Shown here in pieces: positions 33,026 through 45,563 of a DNA stretch of 64,000 nt. The notes beneath the pieces are model-generated. The model worked only from the letters and a program-made list of their open reading frames with translations. It was not told the DNA's origin and searched no databases. A program made the position numbers and the translations under genes. The stretch comes from Calycina herbarum (Eukaryota > Ascomycota > Leotiomycetes > Helotiales > Pezizellaceae). The stretch spans positions 1 through 64,000 of the forward strand of contig LLEY01000002.1 of assembly GCA_001414485.1 (NCBI GenBank), given 5' to 3'. Each line of letters begins with the position of its first letter. Position 1 is the stretch's first letter.

Positions 33026-35487
33026 GATGAACGGTGTACCTAGGTAGTGTTCAAAGTGTGAGGAATTGTAAAAGGAATGGTTGTGTTGCGAAGTGTCTTG
33101 AGGAAAAGAAGTTCAAGATTTTGAGGTCCCCCAGTCTTTATCACAGCTCCGGCGGGTCAGTAGCGAAATCTGTCCTCTCGGCTAAGGCTAGCGCTAAGGG
33201 TACGGTGTTCTTTTTATCGTCCGAACTAGGGGTGAATTGATGAGGCGAAGTGTCTGTGGGGGGGAAATGACCTAGTTTGATAGGGTTATTAATCCTGGAA
33301 GGAAAGGACACAGTTGCGTTGGGGAGAGGTGTTCAGTTGAGTGCTTCATGCCACATTCCCTGCATCGTTTTGCAGGGGTGTGTTCTAAAATAATTACGAC
33401 AATGCCAATTCAGACGACGTTGCAAGAGCACAACCACAATTTATGGTGCTCCAGTACGAGTCAGGAGAGGCGAAAGGTGAAGGTTTAGATGCCACCAATG
33501 CAATGCGTTGAAGAAAGGGTGTCCCTTACAAAAAGTCCTGTCTGTCCTCAATACTCCGTAGAGCCTCATCCCTCGCAAGAGCTACACCGCATCAATTGCC
33601 AGCAACACATTCATGCGAAGTCTATCCTCCGAAAATCCATTTCAAATCATTTTACGCACAGTTTCCGTTATCTACTCTACACAAAATACTATCATCACCA
33701 TCCCTCTTCCTGCATCCTTTTAATTCATGTCGGGCGGTCTTTGTTTGCTAAAGGACACTTGATGGCAATGGCATGGTTGCTTGTGATCAGTATTGCCAGC
33801 AGATTCTTTGTCATTCTCCTTTCATTCAGCAAGGATGCAAAAGCGACAATCTTGGATTTATTTCGCATGTTTGCCTTTTATTGCATTGCATTTATCTTGC
33901 TGCTTTGTGGTCCTTGATTATCTCTTTGAAGTCCAAGTATCCATCGTCCATGATGAATAGACAAGTTTAGCTTTGTTTTCTTGACAGTTCAATATTGCGG
34001 TCACAAGTTTTGCTACGCAAGGATTTGTTTTCGGCATATCTTGTCGATATTTTAGCTTCAGCTGCGAGCTTTTTTCATTACAACACCACCTTTTGAAATG
34101 GAGATAAGGCACGTGATTCTACCTGGGACACAGTCTGCGTAATACACAAGGTAACCGTTGCGCCAGAGCAAGAATAACGCAAAAGTTCACCCAAAATGAC
34201 TACCGAAGGGTATCATTTTGACTAATAGCGCGTATATGGAGCAGACCCTGTGATTATCGGCCAGTCACGTGGCCCGATATCACAACATTGCCAATCAAAG
34301 TCCAGGGGAAATGCCCAATTTATAGCTTTTCTTTTTGGCCGATCGTAAACTTCCAGACCACTAGGGGGAATTTGTACTTGGACCAAGTCGGGAAATCAGT
34401 TCGATTACCCTAAAAGACTCGTGTAATCATGTTTACGATACCTTAATCTTCGAGAAGAGTTGGAAAATCTTAAAGAGGCAAGTGTCTTGAGACTACTACT
34501 CTTTCCCATTTTAAGTTTGGTCTGGCACCTATCACTTTGAAGAGAATCCCAGTTTGGGGAACAAGTGAGAGTGCCTGTCTTTGCTCTGCGTAAGAGTTAT
34601 TTCCATTTACTATACATCTGAATATTGTTTGTCAAATGATATTGTACCAAAATACCTAGGAGAATTAAATTAATTGTTTGAATAATGTTAGATAATCAAA
34701 AGTCCTCAACCTCGTCATACAATTATTGTTTATTGCTAGTGTATAATATAATTCTGATATATCTACGGGGGCGCAAAATGGTTCCGTTTTTGCACCTCTT
34801 AAATCGTGTTATTTATAATTTTCAAGAACTACACAGCAACGAGATAACTAAAATACCCAAGAAGTAGTCCGATTATTGACAATTTAATTCGGAATCGGTC
34901 TATCTTTTAAAAAAAGTTTTCGGATTGTTTTGTATGAAAAAAGGGAATTTTTTGCCGCCCCCGTAGTGGATGTTCAACTGCACGCTGAATGATGGCACGA
35001 TTTCTTACAGACTTTACTTAAACATTGTACAAAATGAAGGAGAATCATATTCAAGAAGCTTTAAAATAATCAGGAACTCGATTTCTTGCTTCTTCTGGAA
35101 ATCCCCTACGGGATTACTTGGGAACACCTAAAAGTATTGCTGGAAGAGAAGCCAGGGTATTCGAATACTCACATGACCCTTCAAACTTTTACGTGGTACT
35201 ATACCAAAACAGAAAGTCGGTGGACGGAGAGTCTCGACAGCCAATGATCGTTTACATCCTGGGCGAGGTTGCATCTCTCGTATGCAAAACGCGGGGTTGA
35301 AAGCCACGGCTCAGCCATGATGAATGTCAGCCGCATCTCACCGAGATTCCATTGATTTCTTGGGGGAAAATTTGCAACTGCCATTCCCGTCTGACTTAAG
35401 CTTGGACACATCTCGATACTCCCCTCCTGCTTTGACCAGCAGCTGCCCTTTCCGTCTCTATACGAACCGCTGCATACGAGCATCAAG
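33026..35487. other. Spacer between divergent BiP and kinase genes, AT-rich, with a MITE
   Basis: The left part is the BiP promoter. The centre (34600-34960) is AT-rich and holds the inverted-repeat element at 34764-34965. Open frames in the region lack recognisable motifs. Confidence 0.5.
34764..34965. mobile_element. TA-flanked MITE, about 200 bp
   Basis: The left end TACGGGGGCGCAAAATGG and the right end, read on the other strand, TACGGGGGCGGCAAAAAATT form inverted arms of about 28-30 bp. One indel and several mismatches separate them. TA dinucleotides lie at both ends. The interior is AT-rich and non-coding. It is a second, sequence-unrelated MITE family in the window. Confidence 0.6.
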
Positions 35488-37773
35488 ATGTCGAACTTCG
35501 ATTTGGGGGAGGCGGGTTGGCATGTTGTTTCAGGGATAGATGAGGAGAAGCAAATTGAAAAATGGGAGCGCTCAAAGGGTCATTGGTCTGGTTGCGGCAA
35601 AAATCCATCGAATTGGAATGATAAATCGATTGAAGCACAAGAGGAATTGGGGAGTGGAACTTATGGATTGGTGGAGCGCATCAGTTTTAAAGCTGTGACC
35701 ATGGCTCGAAAACAGTAAGCCAATCAATCCGTCTGGCTTTGACACTTTTGTTCGGACCTCTCTAATAATTCGTTAGTATCAAATTAAGTAATCGAGTCCC
35801 TATCGACAAAATCCGAGAAGAAGCGAACGTGATGGAGCGATTGTCGCACAAGCATATTGTCAAGCTAGTTGGAACATATACAACGGGTAGACGTCGGGTT
35901 CGAAACATCGAACTGGAGAGGGACTTCTTCTTACTATTATATCCGGCAGCTACTTGCGACATGGATGAGTTCATACGCGATGTTGGTACTATGATATTGG
36001 GAACTTGTGGGGATAAGAGGGAGGCGGAATCGAGGTTGCAATTGCTTGGTTTGAAAGAGTTTGGTCATCTTGGAGGAGAGAAGAAAATCCCGAGAAACTC
36101 TTCAATTGGTGGTCCGGCAAAGAGACCGAGCACTGCAATTGAATTCTTACTTCGAACTCTTGGGTGTATTGCCGAAGCAGTCGCTTATGTACACGAACAA
36201 AAGATACGACATCGGGATCTGAAGCCAAAGAACATACTACTCAGTCCAGGTCGAGTATATCTTGCAGATTTTGGGATTGCGAGGGATGTTAGAGATTCTG
36301 ATAATACACAGACAGCTGCTGGTACGGGTACAAAACTCTGGAAAGCCCCTGAAGTGCATCTAGGGAACGATCATCATATGTCGTCTGCAGATGTGTGGTC
36401 TCTCGGGTGTATTTTTCTGGCGGCCATCACTGCAATTTATGGCGAAGCAAGAGAGAAATTCGAGCTTGCGCTAAGGAACGAGCTTGATAGCACGAAAGAA
36501 AATTTGATGCTGCGAAAACATATTCAGGATTTGCAACGAAAAGCTACCGCGGCTTGGTTGGTGAACAGGGATGAGATTAATATTGATGTCAAGCATATTC
36601 TTGAACTTGTCGAGCGTATGCTGAGGCATGATCCAAAACAGAGACCTACAATGGTGCAGGTTAATATCAGTCTTTCTGAGCTAGGAGGTTTGAATCAAAC
36701 TTTCCATCTCCAGTGTTGCCACAAGGACAACGCCCGTCTCACTGAAGCATTGCGTAAGTTGGATTGTGCCATATATCCAATACTAATACTAACATTCCCA
36801 TGCAGATAAGAGACTTCATTTGGCATACACAAACAATCTGCATTCCGAAATCCGGATCTCAAGCCTCCACGAAGAAATCGAAAAATACAAAGAGCGGATC
36901 AACAGTCTCGAAAAAGCACGCAATACCGCAGAATCCGTTCTTGCCTTGGAGAGAAAACACACCAATGATCGCTACGAGTCGCTCCAACAAAAATTTAACC
37001 AGGAAAAGGCAGATCGTAAGCAGCTTGAGGACCAACTAAATTCAATGACCCAAAAGCCCTTTCGTCGACCAAATTCCCAAGTCAGAGGAAGAGGTAGAAG
37101 TAACGGGACTTTGAAGAGAAACGAAAGTCATAATGGAGGAAGCTTTTACAAGAATGGATATGGTCCTCATCAGCACCCGAAAGACGAAGAGGAAAAAGTA
37201 ACCATTCAACGACGACCGAGCGGATTGCCACTTCCTATTCGACCATCAACACCACTCCGGCCAAATAGGGGCAAGAATTGGAGTGGAAATAACACTGCTA
37301 GTCCAAATTCGACAAGCAAACCATCTACACCGCTTCGTCCTTCTTTTGGAAATAGGAAGAGTGGGACAAGTTTTGACAATGTCTCTTCTGCCAATTCCAA
37401 CTCAACTGTTCGACCTGTAACCCCAGCTCGTCCGCTTCCCATTCCAAACCCAGAAAGTGGAAACAGTACACTCACCAGCTCGACGTACTCCGTTTTCTCC
37501 GCGATGAAGGAATCAGTCGGTTCAGCTGCTTCCTCCGTTACTTCAGTTGCTCCAGAAACGCCTGAAAGTCCGGTTACGAATCCAACACGGCCAAAGTTTG
37601 TGAGAGTCTTCGGAGATTCGCAGAATTCTCCTAAGGATGTAAACGGGAAAAGGTTGGTGAGCAGAGAGACTTCGAAGGTTTCGGAGGTGGACGAGAAGTC
37701 GGCGAAGCTGGACCAGCAGCAGAGTCCAAAATCATGGGCAAAACTCGTTGCGCAAGGCTCGTCGATGGGTTGA
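35488..37773 (+). CDS. Protein kinase with a long disordered Ser/Pro-rich tail
   Basis: Three exons (35488-35714, 35777-36753, 36806-37773), with GT-AG introns and a clear ACTAAC branch point in the second, give 723 residues. The kinase domain starts with the glycine loop LGSGTYG (residues 54-60), with the ATP lysine probably in ARKHIKL. It shows HRDLKPKN (HRD at 221-223), DFG at 240-242, KAPEV at about 265-269 and ADVWSLGCIF, so it should be active as a Ser/Thr kinase. An insertion of about 60 residues rich in Lys, Gly and Ser lies between the N-lobe and the catalytic loop. A coiled coil follows the kinase (ISSLHEEIEKYKERINSLEK to about 520). The last 200 residues are disordered, with repeated RPSTPLRP-type and VTPARP motifs that resemble SH3 or phosphorylation sites. 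No named subfamily is assigned. Confidence 0.88.
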
Positions 37774-40427
37774 TGGTAAAAGGGAATCTATTGCCTAAGT
37801 TCAGCTTGGTATGAAATATCAGTGAGTGCCAATGGGTTGTGGGTTGTTAAGGACTTCTCTAAAACCTCATGAAGAAATGCGTGAGAGTATGGAAGACATT
37901 CATCTCTTTCATGGAAGGTAAAAGAGTGTTTCTTGATCGTTTTAGAAGAGCGCTGGAGATGAACATGTCAAAGCCAGTTGAAGCATCTCAGAGTTTTGGG
38001 TTCTGTTGATGCACCAATTGCCGCAGAATTTTGGAAATAGACTTTGAGAAGACAGAAGCCAACGTTTCTGGCCAAACGCAAAGAATAAAGCCCACCAACT
38101 CCCGCATATATTACTGCCTTGACGCCTTGATTTCAGATGAACGAGTGGGAGAGGATGATGGGAGACAGAGTCAAGAGACTCGTGGCTCATAATTCTCTGA
38201 AAGGTCGATCCAGGACTCGCGAAATTAATTTTCTTCCAGTAAGGAAATGCGCTGGCAACCAAGAGAGAGTGAAATGATTCTGTGTTTGGGGAAAATATCA
38301 AGAGACGGTACACAGCAAAACTTCTTGGGACAACCCTTTCTCATCTTCAACAAAATATCCCTCTCTCGCCGCCGTGAGGAAAACTTCTGTATTACCAGAC
38401 AAAAAATTGTTTTACTTGAGTACGAGTAGGGAGCCGAAGAGGCCGAGAATAAATGAATCATGAGAACGTCGTGATTCGGAGAGTGAACTGTACTTCAAAC
38501 ATCGCCAAGTGAAGCCTCAAAAGTGGGAAATTTGACTTTGAACAACACCAACTCGCCACAAAACCGCCGCCAACCAGAGACATTTACGCAATGTTTACAG
38601 AAGGGAATGTAATGGAAGTGCTCTCGAAGTCTTATGGCGAGGTAATACCGAGAAACTGGTGGTTCCTCAAGTATCCACCGTCCATCGCACGGTACCTTCT
38701 AGGCTCATCCTGTTTACAAGTGACATGACTTATACTTTTATAGCAAGGACATGACTTCGCTTTATTGAAATTTCGCATCAAGTGGGTGTCTCAACAGTGT
38801 TGCCGTCGCGGTTAGAATTCAACGCAGCAATCAACACCCCTAAAGAATGACCCATCTAGCAAAATCTCTTCAAGGAATCCTCTTGTTTCCAATCGAAATC
38901 ATACTCCGTGACAGTCAAGGAAGGGGTCCCTAAAATGGGCTAGTGAGTTGTGATCCATCTTAGTAGCGAGATATCGCGCGTAGATTCCCGAATATGCAAC
39001 CCCATCCAATACGAGCTTTGATTCCAAGTACCGACATAAAAGGGTGAGGAATTACACGCATAATTGCTAAACAAGTTTCCTTTGTGAGAAAAATGTGGTG
39101 TGGTTAGTGGAGGTGAGGATTTTCCACGAAGCAGAGTCTAGAATTTCTCCACAGAATCATCTTACTTTCTTGGGACGTTGATCTGTAAACGATCTGCGAA
39201 CTTTTTGAAGGAACGACATTCATTGAGTTTCGGCCCCAGCCTACTTGTGAGCCTCTGAACCTTACTTTTGACTTTTTTCTTTGGTGGTGTCTCGTCTGAT
39301 CTTCTTCCGAGAGCCGAGCCGAGTCCGGACCACCTGGGCATGGCGATCAAGTATCAAAAGACCGGTTGGTGGTTTGTGCTTCATTGTCTCAGGTGCACCA
39401 GGGTGAGGAGCCCCTCCAAAGTACGATCACGGCCGTAATGGGAGAAGGACCCGAAAAGGGAAAGGGGATGAGATTCTTTGGGATCGTTGCTGTCTTTCCC
39501 TGATAACCTTATCTGTGGGCGCTCTCACTCAAGTATCAGGAATGCCTTATTTGGTTTGACAAAAATGGTAAAATCTCGCATGGAATAATTGCAGAATCGC
39601 TACTTTGTCTCGTTCTATCGTCAGCTCATTAAATTCACTCCATTATCCAAAACCCGGAAAGCAGCTTTGGGATTTCGACTTCCAAGAGAATACCAAGACG
39701 GAAATTCCTGGGGTCAACCGTCCATGCTATTGCACGTTTCGGCCACAATTCCACCAATCAATTCGCCAAGATATTCAAATAAAGTACTTACGGACTCGCC
39801 AAGAGAGAGGGTAGATGACACTGAAGCTCTGATTCATTTTAAGCTTGTTTTGGTGTACATGAAATATTCTGTTATTGGGTGTTTGGTGGCAAGCTTGTGG
39901 GACTTTTGGTGTTATTCCGTCGGGGAAATCTCTTTTCTGTGTTTTTTCTTCTCCGCTTTGTAATTCTCATTGGTAAAGCATTGGAGCCTCTATATTTGCC
40001 TGATCTGGATGCGTTGGTGGGAAATACCCTATGTACTTTGCCAAAGATTGTTCCATAAGTCTTCTTCTACCAATTGGGTCGTATTTCGTAAAAGATTACC
40101 TGGGTATCAATTGAGAAACGGTAACTCAACTTGGCACTATGATTGTTCGGAAGTTAATCTCAACTGATTCTCCAAGCATTGTTTTGTTACCAAGGCCTAT
40201 GATCACCAACGAGGCAATCTCACGATTCCTGTCAGCTATAAAGATTATCCGTTCTCCCACACCAAGAATATTTTTTCCTCACCAGCTTCTTCAGCATTAC
40301 ATTCGTTCATACACATTCGTTCAAACACATTCATTCAACTACATTCACACTCGTTTATCAATTCGTTTTTTCAATAATCCATTCAACTTGCAACTAAGTC
40401 AATCAACCTTTTAACACCAACCTCAAA
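37774..40427. other. Spacer between the kinase and pectate lyase genes
   Basis: No gene is convincingly supported over 2.6 kb. A 59-codon minus-strand frame from an ATG at about 39341 to 39162 encodes a very basic peptide (KKKVKSKVQR) of unknown meaning. The right end is the pectate lyase promoter. Confidence 0.45.
40237..40242 (+). promoter_or_regulatory. Candidate TATA box of the pectate lyase gene
   Basis: TATAAA lies 186 bp upstream of the start codon. It is followed by a leader with imperfect ACATTCGTTCA-type repeats (about 40301-40350). The assignment is positional only. Confidence 0.35.
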
Positions 40428-41326
40428 ATGCAATTCTCAGCCGCCGTTCTCTCCGCCGTCTTGGCCACCCTCGTTAATTGTCAGTCATTGTCAATCCCAA
40501 CGCGAGTTGGAAGCATCAATAGCCTCCGAGAGGTAATGACCATCAGCGGAGTCAAGGATATGGGAAACAAGGAATACGACAGAGGACAAGCCTGCGATTC
40601 TGATGCCGACACTGGATCCAGCAACGCGGTTTTCATCCTCGAGGACGGTGCAACTCTATCTAACGTCATCATTGGTGCCAACCAATGTAAACATATCTCG
40701 ATTTCCAAAAGATTGAAACATAGTACTAACTTTTTCTAGTGGAGGGTGTCCACTGCAAAGGAGCCTGTACATTGAAAAATGTATGGTTTAGAGACGTTTG
40801 CGAGGGTTTGTCTATCGTTTCATTCGTTTTGGATTGTAACTAACTATCTCTAGATGCCATCTCTCTCCTCGGAGCCGGAAACGTTTTGATCCAAGGTGGA
40901 GGTGCAGCCAATGCAAAGGACAAGGTGGTTCAACACAACGGAAAGGGCACAGTAACCATAAATGACTACACCGTCGTCAGTGTCGGAAAGGTTTACCGCT
41001 CATGCGGTAACTGCTCCAACAACGGAGGACCACGAAAGGTTGTCATCTCAGGTCTCAAGGCCAACGGAGTCACCGCTGATGTTGCTGGTATCAACTCTAA
41101 CTATGTAAGTAATCTTGAGAAATCTTTTGTAGGCAAATACTGACTACGCATCTTCTAGGGAGATACTGCCACCGTTTCCGGATCATGCGGAACATCTGTC
41201 AAGCACATCTGCCAGGAGTTCACCGGTATCGACAAGAAGATCACCTCTGGAGAGTCCCCAAAGCTTTCCTCCACTGGAAGCTGCCTCGGTGCCCAAGGAA
41301 AGCTCAGCACTCTCCCAGCTTGTTAA
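40428..41326 (+). CDS. Secreted pectate lyase, polysaccharide lyase family 3
   Basis: Four exons (40428-40686, 40740-40805, 40854-41104, 41159-41326) with three GT-AG introns make 247 residues. There is a signal peptide ([18 protein letters not shown], then QS). The mature protein is a right-handed beta-helix type. PL3 motifs are easy to read across the junctions: [57 protein letters not shown] and [16 protein letters not shown]. Cysteines are plentiful, as usual for the family. The enzyme cleaves de-esterified pectin by beta-elimination with calcium. PL3 genes are characteristic of plant-pathogenic and saprotrophic fungi and support a plant-associated lifestyle. The stop follows LSTLPAC. Conditional induction by pectin is expected from the family, not seen in the sequence. 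Confidence 0.95.
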
Positions 41327-43580
41327 TTCATTTTAGATGCAACAACAATAACGCCATTGGTATTGCGCGCAAATATCGGAAACTCGGATAGTTTGTAACT
41401 CTTCGTTTTGTGAACGAATATACTTTCTAAGGGTGTCGAGTACATCTTGGAGCCCTGTGGAGCTGGAGCCTTTTTGTATATATCTTTGAATTTGTGGAAG
41501 GAGGATAGAGAGGTGGAGGTGTAAATACATGCTTTTTAGAGAATAACATGAGGTATTCTTTGAATTTCACTTTTCACTTGTGACTGTGTAAGAGTCCTGA
41601 GCTTTGCTCTGAGTACACCCCACATCTCCATTGTATGGGGATTTTCGTGACAATATAAGTAATTATCCTAGACTAGTGCGCATAATCAGAGTTCAGGAGG
41701 TGTACTCGGAGCAAAGCTCTTGTTTCTTACTTCGGCTTGTGGACTTGCTGCTGTTTTTATCATGTAACAAGTAACAGTACCACAAAAGAGTATGTGAGAT
41801 TAGCGTGGATCAAAAACACATTGTATCACAAACAGAGTGCTCAGGATAAATATGCCAGCTACTTGGGGTCATCGACTTCCCATCTCTTTCAACATAACTG
41901 ACACTCCTAGAAGAACAAAAGGTACAGCACCTCAAAGATTCATGGCCAAATCGAAGGCCATGCTATATTTGCTATTCAAGTCTAGTTGGGATGGATGAAT
42001 TACTCCTTCATCGACCAAGACCAAGCATTGGAAGCAAAACAAGGTGCTTACGAGTTCTGAGGCATCGGATTATTGTCGAGAAGGACTCTGAAACCACAAA
42101 GTCTCCCGAAAACTCAGCCAAAACTGATGACCGACTCAAATAATGTAAAGTCGAAATCACGACTATGAAAGCCAGAACGGAAGACCACTTGAGCCGAGAT
42201 AAAACCAACAAGAGATGACTGAGGGGCTGGGAGATCGAGTTAAGCTTGTGTATATACAATAAGACGATAGGCAATTATTCAATATTGAGATAGAAAGAAA
42301 TAGTAGGCTCAAATCGACAGCGGGTGAAGATTCGACAGCAATGATTTGTTTTGATTTCTGCTTCTTTTTCTTTTCAAGAAACGAGAAAATATGTAAACTT
42401 TATTTTTAAGTGACAAGCTTTCTTTCTTCTGAAGGAAGAGGATTAGCCCCCAGAGCTAAAAGTGAGAGAAATGTCACCGATAGTAATCTGGACCAAGTCT
42501 TATCTTCCCCTGCAAGCTGAAATTGGGTAACTTCACTGAAACTATATTGAGACCAGCACATCAGTATTTCGCCCCCCTCCCGGCGGAAAGAAATATGAAC
42601 GCAAGACGTAGTATACTTGGTTCACCAATTATAGAATAATTAAGGGAAAAATTTAATTATTTGAAGTTACTTCCTTCATTTGTAGCGAATCTCAAGTACT
42701 CTCGACATAATTGGTGAGTAAAACAAGCCAATGGCGTCTCAAATATCTTCTCAGTTCTTGATATACCATGCTCTATAAATACACACACCACGGTAAACTA
42801 CTCTCTCATCAACAAACACCCATAAGCAGCTTGAAGATTGTTGTGGTTGCGCGAGAGATCAAACCGCATTTTAGAACTTAAGCAGTGATACTCTCTGGTC
42901 TCGAGACACTTTCAAGTCCAGGCTTCAACATCATGATTCCCTGCCCCAAAAGAAAACGTTAGAAATGGCAGCGGAAAACTATGGATTGATCGATGACAAG
43001 AAAACTCTCGACAGCAAGAGGCCCTCATTTATATCCCCCCCTTTTCAAAACCAATCACCCCCCCCCCCAAATTCCATGTCAAGTAATATAAAACTTTTCC
43101 GGGAGGGGAAGAATAATGACTGGGGAATCAAAGTACTAAACGCCGTTCTGGGAATTCGCTTGTCTTCTTCATACTGATCCTTGTGCTGTTGATGTGGAGA
43201 CTGGTGCGTGGAGTTGTGTATTTATAGTCGGACCTGCGGTTTGAGGCTTGTAGATTTGTGGTATGGGGACTTGAAAGGTTACACGAGTGGAATGAGTTGG
43301 GAATTCTGCGAGGCGGAGGGACGCCTGATTTGAGCTTGGCTGAAGAGTTAAATTCGAGGCCTTATGCGTTGAATTGGTTATTGAGTGAGGCCTTTGGATA
43401 TCAAAGTTCCTTATGTCTCTGTTTAAGGAGACGAGTGAGGAGAAATAGAAGTTAAAGTAAGGAGGGTCAGAAGGCAAGAGCACTTGTCAAGCATAGAAAT
43501 CACATCACTGATAACAAAACCGAAAACCAAAAAATCAAACTCTCTATTCTCTATTCTACCCCCAACCCTCTACCTGCTCT
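41327..43580. other. Spacer downstream of the pectate lyase gene, with a MITE
   Basis: Apart from the element at 41589-41729 nothing is recognised. A 70-codon frame at 42965-43177 on the plus strand starts with ATG but has no motif and contains a C homopolymer run. Confidence 0.45.
41589..41729. mobile_element. TA-flanked MITE, about 141 bp
   Basis: The left arm TAAGAGTCCTGAGCTTTGCT and the right arm, read on the opposite strand, TAAGAAACAAGAGCTTTGCT continue as inverted repeats to about 34 bp with CGAGTACACC-like inner ends. TA bounds both sides. The end pattern TAAGA...CTCTGA...ACACC parallels the element at 1468-1703, which suggests that the same type of transposase moves both. Confidence 0.65.
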
Positions 43581-44894
43581 CTATTTAAATCTAGACAGCC
43601 CACTGCCCGGTCGGCCCCCAAACCCCCATCTAATCTGATGCGCAACCTCAATCCCAACACCCAACTCCTCAGCCCACTTCCACACCAATCCCGGCTCCTT
43701 CTGAAACATCCTTCCCACCAGCGCAACATCCAATTCCTGCTCGCCCTTACTCCCATCCCCCTTTCCAGTAAGAAGACTCTCGGCTTGTGTACCATTGGTG
43801 ATCGAGCCAACGGTGCCCACCAGCAACTTATCACCCATCGCTTTCTTGATTTCTTTAGAGAAAGGTGCTTGATATCCAGGTCCACCCTTAATCTTTTGAT
43901 GCTTCGAGTTTCCTCCGGAAGAAACATCCAAAAGATCGACTCCTGCGGCGGCGAGGAGGGGAGCAAGACGGATAGTATCGGCGTTTGTCCATGATTCCTC
44001 GCCTGACTCCTCAAGCCATTCCGAGGCAGAGATTCTCAAGAAAAGAGGCATGCCCTTTGGCATCTCCTTCCTCGTCAACTCAACGATCTCCAAAGTCAAT
44101 CTCGTTCGGTTTTCAAAAGAGCCTCCGTATTTATCCGTTCGTGTGTTAGATACCGGACTAAGGAAAGATTGCAAAAGGTAACCATGAGCGTTATGGATTT
44201 CCAAAACATCGAAGCCCGCCCTAATAGCCCTCTTCACACCCTCAACCCAGGACTTTTTGAAGGACTCGATGTCGTCTAGGGACATGGCAATTGGCTGCGG
44301 GAAAACATCATTGTAAGGAACGTCAGTCGGTCCATAAACTTTCTTCGGCCACCCATTTTCAGCCTCCGAAGCGACTAGACCAGCATGCAAGAAAGGCGCA
44401 ACAGTACTAGCCTTGCGTCCGGCATGCGCAATCTGGATCCCAATCTTCTGACTCTGGGAATGTGCGAAATCGACAATACTCTTAAGTCCATGAGGTCCAT
44501 CAACATGAGAGTCTTCCCAAATGCCCGCGTCTTCGGGTGTGATTCTTCCTTCTGGCGTTACAGATGTAGCTTCCATGATCGCCAACCCAGGACCTCTCGA
44601 GATGATACCACCAAGATGGGCCATGTGCCAGGGTCCTAGGTGACCGTTTTTGGCGGAGTATTGACATAATGGGGAGAGGAAAATGCGGTTTTGGAAGGTG
44701 ACATCGCGGATTTTCAAAGGAGTGAAAAGTTTAGGGATTGGTGCGTTGTTTGGTTGGGGGTTGGTTGCTGTTCCGGCGGGGGGATCTTGGGCGGGGGTGT
44801 AGAAGGGGACCTGGGATTTATTAATTGGGTGAAAATAATAGCATGGGGGGAGAGCACTTACCCCTTCAGCGGCTTTGTTAATATAAGTTGGCAT
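43581..44894 (-). CDS. NADH:flavin oxidoreductase, old yellow enzyme family, YqjM-like
   Basis: Two exons (44862-44894 and 43581-44810) flank a 51-nt GT-AG intron and join MPTYINKAAEG to VPFYTPAQ, giving 420 residues. The fold is an FMN-binding TIM barrel: LFTPLKIRDVTFQNRIFLSP at the first strand, then LCQYSAKNGHLGPWH, whose cysteine is the redox-tuning Cys of YqjM-type enzymes. IQIAHAGRKAS supplies flavin and substrate contacts. IHNAHGYLLQSFLSP...N.RTDKYGGSFENR is the family signature and VDLLDVSSGG lies near the phosphate site. The enzyme reduces activated C=C bonds of alpha,beta-unsaturated carbonyls with NAD(P)H. No signal peptide is present, so it is probably cytosolic. The natural substrate in fungi is usually unknown, and no biosynthetic cluster surrounds it. 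Confidence 0.94.
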   Translation of the reverse strand: MPTYINKAAEGVSALPPCYYFHPINKSQVPFYTPAQDPPAGTATNPQPNNAPIPKLFTPLKIRDVTFQNRIFLSPLCQYSAKNGHLGPWHMAHLGGIISRGPGLAIMEATSVTPEGRITPEDAGIWEDSHVDGPHGLKSIVDFAHSQSQKIGIQIAHAGRKASTVAPFLHAGLVASEAENGWPKKVYGPTDVPYNDVFPQPIAMSLDDIESFKKSWVEGVKRAIRAGFDVLEIHNAHGYLLQSFLSPVSNTRTDKYGGSFENRTRLTLEIVELTRKEMPKGMPLFLRISASEWLEESGEESWTNADTIRLAPLLAAAGVDLLDVSSGGNSKHQKIKGGPGYQAPFSKEIKKAMGDKLLVGTVGSITNGTQAESLLTGKGDGSKGEQELDVALVGRMFQKEPGLVWKWAEELGVGIEVAHQIRWGFGGRPGSGLSRFK

Positions 44895-45563
44895 TGTGAA
44901 GTGAGTAGTGGTAGAGATGATGTAGTTTAGAATTGGGAAAATGAGGAATAGTATGAACTCGAAAACAAGAGAAGAATTGGGATCTATACTCTATACCTAT
45001 ATATCATTCGGCTCCCACATCTCTTGCTCTCTAATGTATAAAAAGCGGAAATCACCATGAATCTTTAGAAAGCAGAGCAGCCCGCAAATGTCTGTCTATG
45101 ATGTCACAAAAACACAAAAAACACCACGCTTACCAATCTTCTTGGGAAAAGACTCCATAAAAGCTGAAAATTTTCAATAGGTATAACACTACGAGTAATG
45201 CTACTAGTAGTTTCAGTAAAACGACTCGTAACACACCATTTTTCGTCGCCTTTCTAGGTTATTTGTAAACAAACGGCGATAGCAATGAAACCCCGCTGAG
45301 GGGAAAAAATAGGCTATCTAATCGCCGATCAAGTTTCCGAGATATCACCGGGGTAGAAACGTGGTGATGTGAGGCACATGAACGAGAACGAACCTTGGAA
45401 AACTCAATGATAATACTTGACAAATTGTCGTATTGGTCTATCTCCGAAGCCTTATTTTACTTTTTTTTTGCATACACAAGGAAATCGCCTCAAAATGTGG
45501 AACGCATCGCGGGGATGGGTATTTTCCATATCTCCACCTCTAATAACAATGACGCTGAATGGA
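44895..45563. other. Spacer upstream of the flavin oxidoreductase gene
   Basis: This is the promoter of the oxidoreductase and the 3' flank of the GMPPA gene, both on the minus strand. No other feature is seen. Confidence 0.5.

Noticed and set aside
43556..44014. Open frames on both strands within the flavin oxidoreductase
   Set aside because: They overlap the well-supported oxidoreductase exon in other frames and show no motif.
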